The notes beneath the pieces are model-generated. The model saw only the letters and a list, made by a program, of their open reading frames with translations. It made no database searches and was not told the DNA's origin. This document shows, one piece after another, positions 9,357 through 18,270 of a DNA stretch of 35,520 nucleotides. The stretch is from assembly GCA_050289385.1 (NCBI GenBank), contig JBNKFQ010000252.1, positions 1 through 35,520 of the forward strand, written 5' to 3'. The translations under genes were made by a program, and so were the position numbers. This DNA is from JBNKFQ01 sp050289385. Lineage in GTDB: Bacteria; Pseudomonadota; Gammaproteobacteria; Pseudomonadales; Porticoccaceae. Within the stretch, counting starts at the first letter, position 1; each line of letters opens with the position of its first letter.

Positions 9357-10136
9357 CTATTTTTCTTGCGCTGCCAAATGGCGATCAATTATTTTTTTAA
9401 ACTCGGAATAAGGTTGCGCGCCTTTTAACGCAACACCATTGATCAGAAAACCGGGGGTTCCGGTAAAACCGAATTTACTCGCTTCTTGCATATCGGCCCT
9501 GATTCGCTCCTTCACCAAATCCGAATTTAAATCCTGTTTCAGGCGGACCATGTTCGCGCCAACGGTTTTTGCGGTGCGCTTAAGGAATGCTTCCTTGTCA
9601 GATTTCAGAGCATTCTGATTCTCAAAAACAGCATCATGGAATTTTTGCGCTTTTTCGGTATCCTGCAAGACAATCGCCTCAAAATACCGGGCAGAAGGCT
9701 CAGCCATTTGATGAAATCGGAGTGGAAAATGTTTATATACTACCCTGACTTTATCACCATACTCTTTGACTACTTTTTTTACCGTATTGTAACCCCGGGA
9801 ACAATAGGGACACTCAAAGTCTGAGTATTCTACTATGGTGATCGGGGCATTCAGAGGGCCAAAAATGGCACGTTTCTCATCAACTTGAGGTTGCCTGGGG
9901 TTTTTGTATTCATTTTCCCGACGACTTACCCTCTCATTTTGAGCCTTTTCCCTTGCTTGCTTCTTAACATGCTCTATCGCCTGATTCAGGGTTTCTACCA
10001 GTTTTTCCGGGTTCTTTTGCAGAACGTCAAACACAATGTCCGGATTCTCTTCCAGCGTTTTTCTAACGTCCTCTTTACCGGCGCAACCAGCCAGAACCAA
10101 AACCGTCATCAATAGCATTGCGGTCAACTGTTTCAA
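9357..10136 (-). CDS. DsbA-like thioredoxin-fold lipoprotein
   Basis: The protein is predicted to make or rearrange disulfide bonds in exported proteins while anchored by lipid. I choose the TTG at 10136 because GGAGAG lies about 7 bases before it and because it places a clean signal right after the start: hydrophobic LLMTVLVLAGC with lipobox cysteine Cys18. The open frame extends 25 codons further to an ATG at 10211, but that extension carries stray Cys and His residues before the signal. From the TTG the protein has 259 residues. A charged helical spacer spans about 25-85; the thioredoxin fold follows with CPYC at 109-112 and the cis-proline loop TGTPGFLING with Pro228. The HFPL and EAF segments resemble the DsbA_4/BdbD type. 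It is convergent with the cyclophilin gene; a DsbB partner is not seen. Confidence 0.88.
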   Translation of the reverse strand: MKQLTAMLLMTVLVLAGCAGKEDVRKTLEENPDIVFDVLQKNPEKLVETLNQAIEHVKKQAREKAQNERVSRRENEYKNPRQPQVDEKRAIFGPLNAPITIVEYSDFECPYCSRGYNTVKKVVKEYGDKVRVVYKHFPLRFHQMAEPSARYFEAIVLQDTEKAQKFHDAVFENQNALKSDKEAFLKRTAKTVGANMVRLKQDLNSDLVKERIRADMQEASKFGFTGTPGFLINGVALKGAQPYSEFKKIIDRHLAAQEK

Positions 10137-10244
10137 TATTCTCTCTCCAATACAACGGTGCATGTGAAGGCTTATCCTGGCACAGATCATTACCTGGAAC
10201 AAACGACACACACGACAAAAATGAAACCGGAAATCAAGGAAAGG

Positions 10245-10289
10245 CGCTGACCCGGCAAATGGTTTAACAGAGTTTCAACCGGGCCAGCG
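10245..10289 (-). terminator. Hairpin after the amidohydrolase gene
   Basis: CGCTG-A-CCCGG (10245-10255) pairs with CCGGG-C-CAGCG (10279-10289) with one mismatch. Read on the minus strand it follows the amidohydrolase stop and is followed by a T-rich stretch (CCTTTCCTTGATTTCC). It is a plausible intrinsic terminator separating that gene from the lipoprotein gene. Confidence 0.5.
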
Positions 10290-10303
10290 TTGCAGAAAGG
10301 CGA

Positions 10304-13300
10304 TTACTTGTATTCGCCCTGATTTGGGTAATTTGTGTATTTGCGCTGCCGCGGCCACACCTCATTCAGAGAGTCGGCTTCGTACAAACGACCATTTGCC
10401 ATCACGTAACGCAGTGCCGTTGTGTGCGTAATGTCGATCAAAGGGTTTTTATCGAGTACCAGCAGGTCGGCGTATTTGCCAGTTTCCAGAGTACCCAGCT
10501 CGGCATCCCGGCCAATAATTTCGCTTGATACGCGAGTGGCAATTTGCAAGACCTCATGGGGAGTCAGCCCCCCGGACGCAAGTGCTTCCATTTCCCAATG
10601 GTAGCCGAGGCCCGCAAATTCCCCGTGAGCTCCAACACCGATACGGCCACCAGCGTGAAATATCTTTTTGGCGCCCTCAGCGACTTTTGGGTAAATATGT
10701 TCACCGGGGTGGAACCAGGCCATGCGTCGCGTTCTCGCATCAATGATGGAGTGCGCCATAAATCGGTTTACCTTGGGATCCTCGTGCGGGCGTTTGTCAA
10801 TCAAAAAGGCTGAACGACCCCACGGACCACCATACGTCACCATCAGGGTGGGTGAATAGCCAATAGCCGTCTGCCCATAAAGCTGTGCCACATCACGGTA
10901 AATCGGTACTACCGGCAGGGCGTGCTCGTTACCGGCAAAACCGTCGATGGCGTGGGTCATATCCATTTCCATATCACCGCCGCCTTCGGTGGTGGGTATC
11001 ATGCCCATCTCTTTTGAAGCGTTGACCACCCATTGTCTTTGCAGACGGTTACCACTCACATAAGCCTTGATATTTCGGGTACCGTAGTGCTCCTTGTAGC
11101 GCTTTAATACCGCGGTAACGTGTTCCTGACTCTTGAAATGGTTGGAAGCGAAGATACCGATGCTGGTGGTGTAGGTACGCGGGCCCAGCATTTCACCGGC
11201 GTCGATCAGATCTTTGTAGGCAATAATGTCATTGGTCAGCGGTTGCACATCAAGACCAGCAGTAACGCCATAGGCAATATTCATCGCCAGACCCCAGGCG
11301 TTTTTATCGATAATGCCGCGCCGCGTGTGATTCCAGTGAGCGTGGGTGTCGATAAACCCCGGCACGATGTATTTGCCGGAAACATCGCGTATCTCTGCGC
11401 CATCGGGAACGGCAACACTGCCGCGGGCGCCCACAGCCTGAATACGATTGTCGACGATCACAACGTCGGCATTTTCAATCACCTGGTCGCCTTTCATGGT
11501 TATCGCGGTGGCGCCACGCAGTACAACATTTCCTCTTTTAATATCTCGCGGCTTTTCGACAATAATGTTGAAACGCTCACCGTCATCGTTGCTGGCGGTC
11601 TCGTCGTCAAATGTGATATCTGAAAAAGCGCGTCGATAATAAGTCGGGCCAATCGACCAGGTAATGGTCTTGCCGTTATCCGCCCAGTGAAAATAGTCTG
11701 CACCGACATCGGTCAGTTTTTTATGAGTCACCGTTGGCGATAACAGATCAACAACTGCGGCATCGCCACCAATACCGGGCACACCCAGCAGATGCAGCTG
11801 GTTGGCCATTACGGCCAGTGCCCATTTACCATCTGGGCTGATACGCAAATCCTGGACCGGAGTTTCCTGGTGGGATCGCTCGTCTTTTTCCTGAATTTTT
11901 AGCAGTTCTCTTCGATCGACACCGTCTACACGCACCGAGCTGAGCTTGCCGTCAGCATAAAAGTAGATGCGATCCGAATCTGGTCCCCAATGCAAGTTAC
12001 CCGGGTCATTGGAGAATGGACGCAAGCCTGCGGCACTGATGGAGGTGACACGTTTTATCGAGCCGCCGTCGGCGGGTACGCGTACGATATCCTGCAGATT
12101 GGATTGTCCGCCAAACACTTCCAGGTGATACATCGCCCGGTCCGACGCAGAGCCTCGCATAGCGTAGACGAACTTGCCGTCCCGCGAAAAAATCGGGCTG
12201 GTGTAATACGCCGGAATATCAATCAGACGTTGGGGTTTGCCACGACCATTAGCGCGAGCTTTCCAGATATACCCCTTGTCATCGGCCCAGCTGACGTACG
12301 CTACCCATTTACCGTCGGGTGACCAGGCGGGCAGAAAGCCTCCACCGTCGCCGATGGAAAGCTGAACCGGTTTACCCTCGCCGCTCAAAGATTGTACGTA
12401 TACATGGCCAAAGGTTGAAAATGCCAGTTGTTTGCCGTCCGGGGATTGCATCGGAGCTTGAATCAGGCGCGATCGAACTGGCCCGGTCAAATCTCTTTGA
12501 GTGAACTTGAGGTCGGGGCCAATATCAAGATTCACATTTGCCACAAACGGGATATTGGCAACCTTGCCCGATGCGATGTCGACACGGTGGATTTTTCCGC
12601 CGTAGCTGATCACGATACTGTTACCGTCGGAAGCGAAATTGTAGCCGGGCATCAAACCACGGGAAACAAGCGATTCCTGTTCGTCCCGTTGTACTGGCCA
12701 AACCAGCAAGCGATCCTCCCCGGTATCAAGGTTGCGCAAGCGAATCCCGGTTTCACCATCAATGCGTGTAGCATAGGCAAGGTGCTGGCCATCTGGCGAA
12801 AGTACAGGTGCTATTGCGCTGCCAGTGCCAGCAACTACCAATTCTTCCTCACCGGTATCCAGATTGCGACGCCGAATCTCGCCAGCCGGTAGCCCCGTAC
12901 TACCAAATCCACCACCGGATTTGACGGTGTAGTACAAATAGTGGCCATCCGCAGAGGGTTCGGGGTCGGCAACCCTATACTTATCGTCTGTGACTTTGAC
13001 ACCGGTTCCACCAGAGATCATATACAACCAGATTTGTTGCTTGTCAGCTTTTTTCGCCACATAAATACGATCTCCATCGGGCGCCCATACCGGTGCGCCA
13101 AACACTTCCATACCCTTGTCTTTGGTAATCTGTTTGGGCTCGGACCCGTCTCGATTGGCAATCCAGAGATTGTTACTGCCACTGCGATCACTGATAAAAG
13201 CGATTTTCGAACCGTCGGGAGAAAAAGCCGGTTGGCTTTCGAAGGCCAAACCTGTAAGCAAGGGCCTGGCCTCACCTCCACTGGCGTTCAGAGTATAAAT

Positions 13301-13495
13301 TTCGCCCAGCAGGTCAAATACGATGGTCTCGTTATTCGGTGAAATATCGACCGAAATCCATGTGCCTTCGTCGGTTTCAAAAGATATCTTGCGCTCCGGC
13401 TTCAGGGGCAATGGATTGTCTTCAGCAAACAGCGGGCTATTCAGTGTCGTCGTAAAAAGTAAAGCCGTAATGACTCGTGCAGTCGTACTGGTCAC
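10304..13495 (-). CDS. Exported PD40 beta-propeller / amidohydrolase fusion protein
   Basis: The 1063-residue protein joins a TolB-like beta-propeller to a metal-dependent amidohydrolase. A signal sequence occupies roughly the first 24 residues (ending near LFAEDN), so it should be periplasmic. The propeller spans about residues 30-600, with repeated blades of the form FSPDGSKIAFISDRSG and WSPDGKWVAYVSWADDKG. The amidohydrolase part follows from about 650, with FIDTHAHWNHT near 717 as the first metal site and HAGGRIGVGAHGEF and ADLLVLDKNPL near the end. The start is GTG 13495 with AAGGA 8 bases upstream. Related fused proteins are usually annotated only as amidohydrolase family; the substrate is unknown. 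It lies downstream of fecI, fecR and a TonB-dependent receptor, which hints that it may act on the receptor's ligand, though a hairpin separates the two genes. Confidence 0.9.
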   Translation of the reverse strand: MTSTTARVITALLFTTTLNSPLFAEDNPLPLKPERKISFETDEGTWISVDISPNNETIVFDLLGEIYTLNASGGEARPLLTGLAFESQPAFSPDGSKIAFISDRSGSNNLWIANRDGSEPKQITKDKGMEVFGAPVWAPDGDRIYVAKKADKQQIWLYMISGGTGVKVTDDKYRVADPEPSADGHYLYYTVKSGGGFGSTGLPAGEIRRRNLDTGEEELVVAGTGSAIAPVLSPDGQHLAYATRIDGETGIRLRNLDTGEDRLLVWPVQRDEQESLVSRGLMPGYNFASDGNSIVISYGGKIHRVDIASGKVANIPFVANVNLDIGPDLKFTQRDLTGPVRSRLIQAPMQSPDGKQLAFSTFGHVYVQSLSGEGKPVQLSIGDGGGFLPAWSPDGKWVAYVSWADDKGYIWKARANGRGKPQRLIDIPAYYTSPIFSRDGKFVYAMRGSASDRAMYHLEVFGGQSNLQDIVRVPADGGSIKRVTSISAAGLRPFSNDPGNLHWGPDSDRIYFYADGKLSSVRVDGVDRRELLKIQEKDERSHQETPVQDLRISPDGKWALAVMANQLHLLGVPGIGGDAAVVDLLSPTVTHKKLTDVGADYFHWADNGKTITWSIGPTYYRRAFSDITFDDETASNDDGERFNIIVEKPRDIKRGNVVLRGATAITMKGDQVIENADVVIVDNRIQAVGARGSVAVPDGAEIRDVSGKYIVPGFIDTHAHWNHTRRGIIDKNAWGLAMNIAYGVTAGLDVQPLTNDIIAYKDLIDAGEMLGPRTYTTSIGIFASNHFKSQEHVTAVLKRYKEHYGTRNIKAYVSGNRLQRQWVVNASKEMGMIPTTEGGGDMEMDMTHAIDGFAGNEHALPVVPIYRDVAQLYGQTAIGYSPTLMVTYGGPWGRSAFLIDKRPHEDPKVNRFMAHSIIDARTRRMAWFHPGEHIYPKVAEGAKKIFHAGGRIGVGAHGEFAGLGYHWEMEALASGGLTPHEVLQIATRVSSEIIGRDAELGTLETGKYADLLVLDKNPLIDITHTTALRYVMANGRLYEADSLNEVWPRQRKYTNYPNQGEYK

Positions 13496-13652
13496 AGGAG
13501 ATATCCTTCCTATATTTATTGGTTATCAGAAGAGGGGGAATAAGACTTGACAGACTAACCGATTCGTTTGTTTCTGAACAACCCGAAGAATCGTTAAGAT
13601 TTGTTAAGAGTGGCGCCGACGCTGGAATACCTTGCCCACCTGTTGCAAAACG

Positions 13653-13675
13653 CTCCCGACCACAATGGCCGGGAG
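13653..13675. terminator. Stem-loop between receptor gene and amidohydrolase gene
   Basis: CTCCCG (13653-13658) pairs with CGGGAG (13670-13675), with inner CCA/TGG pairing. On the plus strand five Ts follow; on the minus strand, the coding strand here, the tail is CGTTTTGC. It lies just past the receptor stop codon and probably ends or reduces transcription into the amidohydrolase gene. Confidence 0.6.
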
Positions 13676-13703
13676 TTTTTAAACACACATTAACAAAAAA
13701 TAA

Positions 13704-16208
13704 TTAATAATCGTATTTAAGTCTGATACCAACCGTCCGTGGCCGCAATACATTGAACCTGTTGCTGTCAAACAGCGTGGGTGTAGAATAAATAAGGTCG
13801 CCGTTATCCGTCAGGTTCTCTACATAAAATGTAAAACGCCAGTTCTCGGTTTGCAGCGCAATACTTGAATTTATATTTTGGTAAGCCTCGTTCTCTGCAC
13901 CACCTTGTAAAGGTTCACCTGGGCTACCGGCCTGGAATGAAAATCCGTTCCTGCTGGAACCGATATACTGCACATCCATACGAGCAAACATTTGCCAGTC
14001 GTTTTTGACTGGCCAACTGTATTCCGCAAAGCCGGCAACCTGGAAATCCGGCGAATTGGGCAGTTTGTCGCCTTCTTTGGCCCCGGTTACAACCGTTTCG
14101 GACGCGGTAACACTGGTAATTTCCGCATTCTGCAATGTGATATTCAGCCCCAGCTGCAAATTATCGGTTGGCAACATCAGGGTTTCGAGTTCAATACCTT
14201 TTGCAACTGCTTCACCCGCATTACCGGTATATGTGACGAAATCTGTCGACCTTGACCCGGTTACCTGAATATTGTCCCAGGGTATGTAGTAAACAGCCAG
14301 ATTGGTAATAAAGCGCCCGTCAAGCCAGGTGCTTTTGGCGCCAAACTCATAGTTCCACAAGCTGTCAGGGCCAAACTGTCCGGGAATATTAAGTCCGTTA
14401 ATCGGATCAATCGGATCGGGACCCTGGACAGTATTTGCCTGACCCACGCGATAACCTTTTGACGCCAAAAGGTAAAGGTTTTGATTTTCGTTGGGCTGAT
14501 AACTGAGACTTATTTTGCCGGTCAACACAGAGCTGTCGGCTCTGACATCCTGGTCAAAAACAGCAATTGGAAAATCATTGATATCTCCGCCACCCGGGGT
14601 TGTAGCTACTGCAACAAAACCACCTACCTTGCCATAACCGTCAAAGTTAACAAAGTGCATATTGGATTTGGAGTAACGCAAACCGGTGGTCAGGGTGAAC
14701 TCATCATTGAGGTGCCAGGAAACCTCACCAAACAGTGCTTTCTCCCTTGCTTCCAGCGCACTCAAAATACCGGCAATACGGCCATTTTCATCAAGCCCGG
14801 TGACATTAAAATCGTTCGCAAATCCAATCGGATCTTCAATATCAATAAATTCCCATTGGTCAGCCTGCTGATCAAAATAATAAGCGCCCAGGGTCCACTC
14901 AAAAGGTCCATCAGACTGCGACACCAGTTTGATCTCTTCAGTAACAAACTCGGAATCCTGACCGCTCTTGCTCAGCAGGTTAGTCAAAAAGTTAAAGCCG
15001 CCAAACGATGAGCCTAACGATTGGGAATACGTGGTAGTTGAAGACAACGTTGCAAACCCCAAATCGTAATCTACAACGGCGTTATATATTCGTAATTCGC
15101 CAATCAACTCGCCAGAAGCCGTAGAACTTTTCGTATACTCACCCAGGTTCGGATCAATCTGGTCACTGTCTTTTGGCTCACTGTTCTGCGCCAGGACCAT
15201 AAATGATGCATGGAGTTTTTCGGTTGGTGTCCAGTCCAGCATAACCCGGCCACCCCAATCCGTTGTACTATTGGCATTTTTGACGCCGGTGCCAATGTTA
15301 TTGATATAACCGTCCTCGTCACGGTAGTAACCGACCGCACGAACGGCCAGTTCGTTTTCGATAAGTGGAATATTTACCATACCGGAATAGCGAGCGCGAA
15401 CTGACCCGCCTTTTGTGTAACCGGTGTCCAACAAGCTGGCGGTATCAAACGAAGTGGAATCCGGTTTGTTGGTAATCACACGAACTGCACCACCCAGTGA
15501 CCCTGAACCAAACAGAGTTCCCTGCGGACCACGCAAAACCTCAACCCGCTGTATATCAAACAATCTCAGGTCAGGCAGTACTGATGCAAAATAGCTACTG
15601 GTGACAGAGGCATCATCAATATAGGTTGCCACCTCATCCTGGCTGCGGCTACCCGCTTGCCCTGTGGTAATACCGCGAATAATAAACTGGGAGCGGTTTT
15701 TTCGTGTTTGAACCAAACTCACCCCGGGTAATTGACGGGCGAAATCCTGAAAGTTTTCAATGCCCTGCTCTTCAATATCATCTGTTGAAAATGCAGATAC
15801 AGCAACAGGAATATCCTGCAGGCTTTCTGCTCTTTTGGTAGCCGTTACAATGATTTCTTCCAATACCTCTCTGGATTGCCCGATGTCTTTCTGTTTTTCC
15901 CTGATTAGTACGACGTTTTCACCGTCCATTTCATAGTCAAGGCTGGTGCCACTTAACAGTTGCTGGAGTGCGACATCAAGAGTCAGTGAACCGTGAACCG
16001 AAGGCGATTGATAACCTTTAATCACATCGGGAGAAAAAATAATATGAATGCCGCCGGCTTCTGCCAGTTCCAGCAAGGCAGCATTAGTGGGTTTTGAATC
16101 AATATTAAGATCAATTCTTTTGCTGTCAGCTTGTGCCGTAAAGCTCACTGCCAAAACGGACGACGCTATCGCAAGCGACAATCGTTTTTTGTGTTTTGCA
16201 AAATTCAT
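13704..16208 (-). CDS. TonB-dependent receptor with N-terminal STN signalling domain
   Basis: This outer-membrane beta-barrel should import a scarce ligand using energy from TonB and also report its presence to FecR. With the ATG at 16208, preceded by GAGAGGTGG at ideal spacing, the protein has 834 residues; the frame also contains a GTG three codons upstream. A signal peptide ends near AQADSKR (about residue 28). The STN (secretin/TonB N-terminal) domain covers about 32-103 and is the part that contacts FecR. The TonB-box-like EEIIVTATKR and plug domain follow (about 115-235), then the barrel to a terminal aromatic-rich strand ending KYDY. The phrase ESLQDIPVAVSAFS is typical of a large receptor group in marine Gammaproteobacteria and Alphaproteobacteria with few known ligands. 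It lies downstream of fecR, across a hairpin leader. The ligand is not predictable. Confidence 0.95.
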   Translation of the reverse strand: MNFAKHKKRLSLAIASSVLAVSFTAQADSKRIDLNIDSKPTNAALLELAEAGGIHIIFSPDVIKGYQSPSVHGSLTLDVALQQLLSGTSLDYEMDGENVVLIREKQKDIGQSREVLEEIIVTATKRAESLQDIPVAVSAFSTDDIEEQGIENFQDFARQLPGVSLVQTRKNRSQFIIRGITTGQAGSRSQDEVATYIDDASVTSSYFASVLPDLRLFDIQRVEVLRGPQGTLFGSGSLGGAVRVITNKPDSTSFDTASLLDTGYTKGGSVRARYSGMVNIPLIENELAVRAVGYYRDEDGYINNIGTGVKNANSTTDWGGRVMLDWTPTEKLHASFMVLAQNSEPKDSDQIDPNLGEYTKSSTASGELIGELRIYNAVVDYDLGFATLSSTTTYSQSLGSSFGGFNFLTNLLSKSGQDSEFVTEEIKLVSQSDGPFEWTLGAYYFDQQADQWEFIDIEDPIGFANDFNVTGLDENGRIAGILSALEAREKALFGEVSWHLNDEFTLTTGLRYSKSNMHFVNFDGYGKVGGFVAVATTPGGGDINDFPIAVFDQDVRADSSVLTGKISLSYQPNENQNLYLLASKGYRVGQANTVQGPDPIDPINGLNIPGQFGPDSLWNYEFGAKSTWLDGRFITNLAVYYIPWDNIQVTGSRSTDFVTYTGNAGEAVAKGIELETLMLPTDNLQLGLNITLQNAEITSVTASETVVTGAKEGDKLPNSPDFQVAGFAEYSWPVKNDWQMFARMDVQYIGSSRNGFSFQAGSPGEPLQGGAENEAYQNINSSIALQTENWRFTFYVENLTDNGDLIYSTPTLFDSNRFNVLRPRTVGIRLKYDY

Positions 16209-16227
16209 TTCTTCCACCTCTCTTGTT

Positions 16228-16269
16228 TGTCGTTACAGGAAGTATCTTCTTCCGCGCCTATTAACGACA
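16228..16269 (-). promoter_or_regulatory. Nested hairpin in the receptor gene leader
   Basis: TGTCGTTA (16228-16235) is the perfect reverse complement of TAACGACA (16262-16269). Inside it GGAAG (16238-16242) pairs with CTTCC (16249-16253). The structure ends 19 bases before the receptor ATG and just upstream of its ribosome binding site. It could be an attenuator, an mRNA-stability hairpin or an operator. Confidence 0.6.
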
Positions 16270-16318
16270 GACAACAATAACTGCCCCCAGAATTTTTAAC
16301 TTTTATGACAAAATGATT

Positions 16319-17437
16319 TCAGCGCATGGTAATAACAATGCGATCGGGATAACGAATAACATTAACCGGTATTACTCTTTCAATCTTGTGCAGTTCAGCC
16401 AAAACGGTATCCAACTGAAATACACCACTGATTTTCAAGTCCATGGTACGGCTGTCTTCGATCAGAATTTTTTGCTGCGTGTAGCGGTTCAGGGTTTTGA
16501 CTACTTCGCTCAGCGATTTGTCGTCAAACCGCACAGAGCCGTAACGCCAACCCGGGAACTTGTTGGCACCAACCACAGGATTTGCTGTAACAGAAGCGTC
16601 CTGGCTACCCATATTGCCGGAAAAGCTCGCAACAACGCCGGCCGTTAACCGGTAGCTGTCTGCATTTTGCGGCGGTGAATGCAATGTGGACGGCGACAAT
16701 TCAACAGAATTATTGGAAAGTTCAGCGGGTTGCTGACTGGAATGTACCACGACAACACCCTCGACCACCGATACCTGAAGATCAAAACCGCTACGAAACA
16801 CATCAAATTTTGTCCCAAGTACGGTAACGGCACGAGAACCGGTATCAACAACAAAAGGCTGGCTGGGGCGAGCGACAACTTCGAAAAATGCTTCCCCCCG
16901 GTCCAGTATGGCGCGTCGGCGGTTGTCGTTAAAGTCGATCAATATTCGCGTATTGGTATTCAGGGTAACAACACTGCCGTCAGGTAATTCAACGGTTTTC
17001 TGCTGCCCGGTAGACGTGGAATAACTGGCCAACGCCGGGGTGACAGGTAACACCTGTTTTTCTGCGTTATTCAGGCCATCAACCAGCATAAATACAGCGG
17101 CGAATAATACCGATGCAGCGATTGCCCCAAATGACCAGCGCTGTGCCCTTCGGTATGTGCCACTGTTGCCATTCGATTCGGTGTGGTTCAATTTTTGCCG
17201 AAAAGCGGAAGCTTGTTCATCATTGTCCAGCTCATCAATCCGATCAGCTAACGCCCCCATCATCTGCCATGTATCCAGAACAGACTCATACTCACTGGTG
17301 TTTTCCGGGCTTTCTGCAAGCCATTGCTCAATCTCTGCCCGGTCTTGCTGGCCAGCGTTTCCTGAATAGGCCCGTGCAGCAAACGCTGCAGCTCGGTCTG
17401 TGCGGGCATCAGTCGGGTTGTTTTGTTTAACCTTCAT
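16319..17437 (-). CDS. FecR-family anti-sigma / signal-transducing membrane protein
   Basis: FecR relays the ligand-bound state of the outer-membrane receptor to the ECF sigma factor in the cytoplasm. The 372-residue protein has an N-terminal DUF4880-type region (about 10-60, with IEQWLAESPENTSEYE), one membrane segment at about 101-119, and a periplasmic FecR domain at about 138-234 (LPDGSVVTLNTNTRI and DRGEAFFEV). The C-terminal domain at about 295-368 has the small secretin/TonB-like fold that meets the STN domain (LSEVVKTLNRYTQQKILIE). Its ATG overlaps the fecI stop by 4 bases, which suggests translational coupling. The sequence shows no truncation. Whether it inhibits or activates FecI cannot be told from sequence. 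Confidence 0.95.
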   Translation of the reverse strand: MKVKQNNPTDARTDRAAAFAARAYSGNAGQQDRAEIEQWLAESPENTSEYESVLDTWQMMGALADRIDELDNDEQASAFRQKLNHTESNGNSGTYRRAQRWSFGAIAASVLFAAVFMLVDGLNNAEKQVLPVTPALASYSTSTGQQKTVELPDGSVVTLNTNTRILIDFNDNRRRAILDRGEAFFEVVARPSQPFVVDTGSRAVTVLGTKFDVFRSGFDLQVSVVEGVVVVHSSQQPAELSNNSVELSPSTLHSPPQNADSYRLTAGVVASFSGNMGSQDASVTANPVVGANKFPGWRYGSVRFDDKSLSEVVKTLNRYTQQKILIEDSRTMDLKISGVFQLDTVLAELHKIERVIPVNVIRYPDRIVITMR

Positions 17438-17994
17438 GACTTCAGTCCTTTGCGCAGTATTGATAGCGCGGTTGCGATATGGCGTTCCACCGTGGATTCG
17501 GACAGTCCGGTTTCTGCGGCAATCTTTCGATAACTTTTGAATTTGAACCGGTTCAGGACAAACGGCTCACGGTATTTTTTGTCCATGCTTTTCAGCAACG
17601 ACAAGGCGCGTTCCATCTGCTCTTCGGTAGCTGCCTGGGATTCTGGCCCCGGTTGCTGGCTCTGCGTGGCTTCGTCGTTATAGCTGTCGTGCCAGCCACT
17701 TTTGCGGCGCGAGGCGTAGCGACCGCGATCCACAATCAGATTAGTGGCAATGGAAAACAGATACGAGCGCGTGTTACCCGTGTCCCCTGATAATTTGTCG
17801 GCAAGGTCTTCCATACGGGACAGACGTAAAAACACCTCCTGGATTATGTCGTCACAATCCGGGTGGTGGGACAGACGAACATACAGAAATCCGCGCAAGG
17901 CATCGCCGTGCTCCTGAAGAATGTTCTCCAGAAGCTCGTCCTTGGCACTTTTGTGCCGGGCGAGGTAAACCACTTTGCGGGGTTCTTTTGCCAT
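17434..17994 (-). CDS. ECF sigma factor, FecI type
   Basis: This small sigma factor should direct RNA polymerase to the promoter of the receptor gene when signalled by FecR. The 186-residue protein has region 2 at about 25-95 (DDIIQEVFLRLSRMEDL followed by TRSYLFSIATNLIVDR) and region 4 at about 120-184, with the helix-turn-helix SYRKIAAETGLSESTVERH. The linker is rich in Gln and Ser, as usual. It is the first gene of the fecI-fecR-receptor set and overlaps fecR by 4 bases. The ATG lacks a strong Shine-Dalgarno sequence; AGGC lies about 6 bases upstream. Its own promoter is recognisable upstream. Confidence 0.95.
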   Translation of the reverse strand: MAKEPRKVVYLARHKSAKDELLENILQEHGDALRGFLYVRLSHHPDCDDIIQEVFLRLSRMEDLADKLSGDTGNTRSYLFSIATNLIVDRGRYASRRKSGWHDSYNDEATQSQQPGPESQAATEEQMERALSLLKSMDKKYREPFVLNRFKFKSYRKIAAETGLSESTVERHIATALSILRKGLKS

Positions 17995-18056
17995 GTGTTG
18001 CCTGTGCTTTTGGCCGGTGTCTGTCCCTGGAACGACAGCGCGCGGTGTTTGCCCCC

Positions 18057-18104
18057 AGATTATTTTAAATTTCCTTTTTAATCAATATATTACGATGGCG
18101 TAAT
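18057..18104 (-). promoter_or_regulatory. Probable sigma-70 promoter of fecI with adjacent dyad
   Basis: On the minus strand the -35 candidate is TTGATT (18080-18085) and the -10 candidate is TAATCT (18057-18062), with exactly 17 bases between. Directly upstream of the -35 lies the perfect dyad ATTACG-atgg-CGTAAT (18089-18104), which may be an operator. It does not match the Fur consensus. Transcription would give a leader of about 55 bases before fecI. Confidence 0.55.
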
Positions 18105-18248
18105 CATACTCGGGAGGTATGGTCTCGCTGGTTCGGGAGGCGTTTTATAAAGTATAGAAGGGAAACAGGACGACAAAGAACACAGCTACCGTGTAACCAT
18201 GCTGATACAGACACTCACAAAGGTGCTCTGTAGAACACCCTTGTAGCT

Positions 18249-18270
18249 CTGATCGAGAGGCCGGGATCAG
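18249..18270 (-). other. Small inverted repeat over the stop of the exported-protein gene
   Basis: CTGATC (18249-18254) pairs with GATCAG (18265-18270), covering the stop codon. A second stem, ACAAAGGTG with CACCCTTGT (18217-18225 and 18236-18244, one mismatch), follows on the minus strand. Neither has a clear T-run, so these are only possible transcript ends. Confidence 0.4.
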
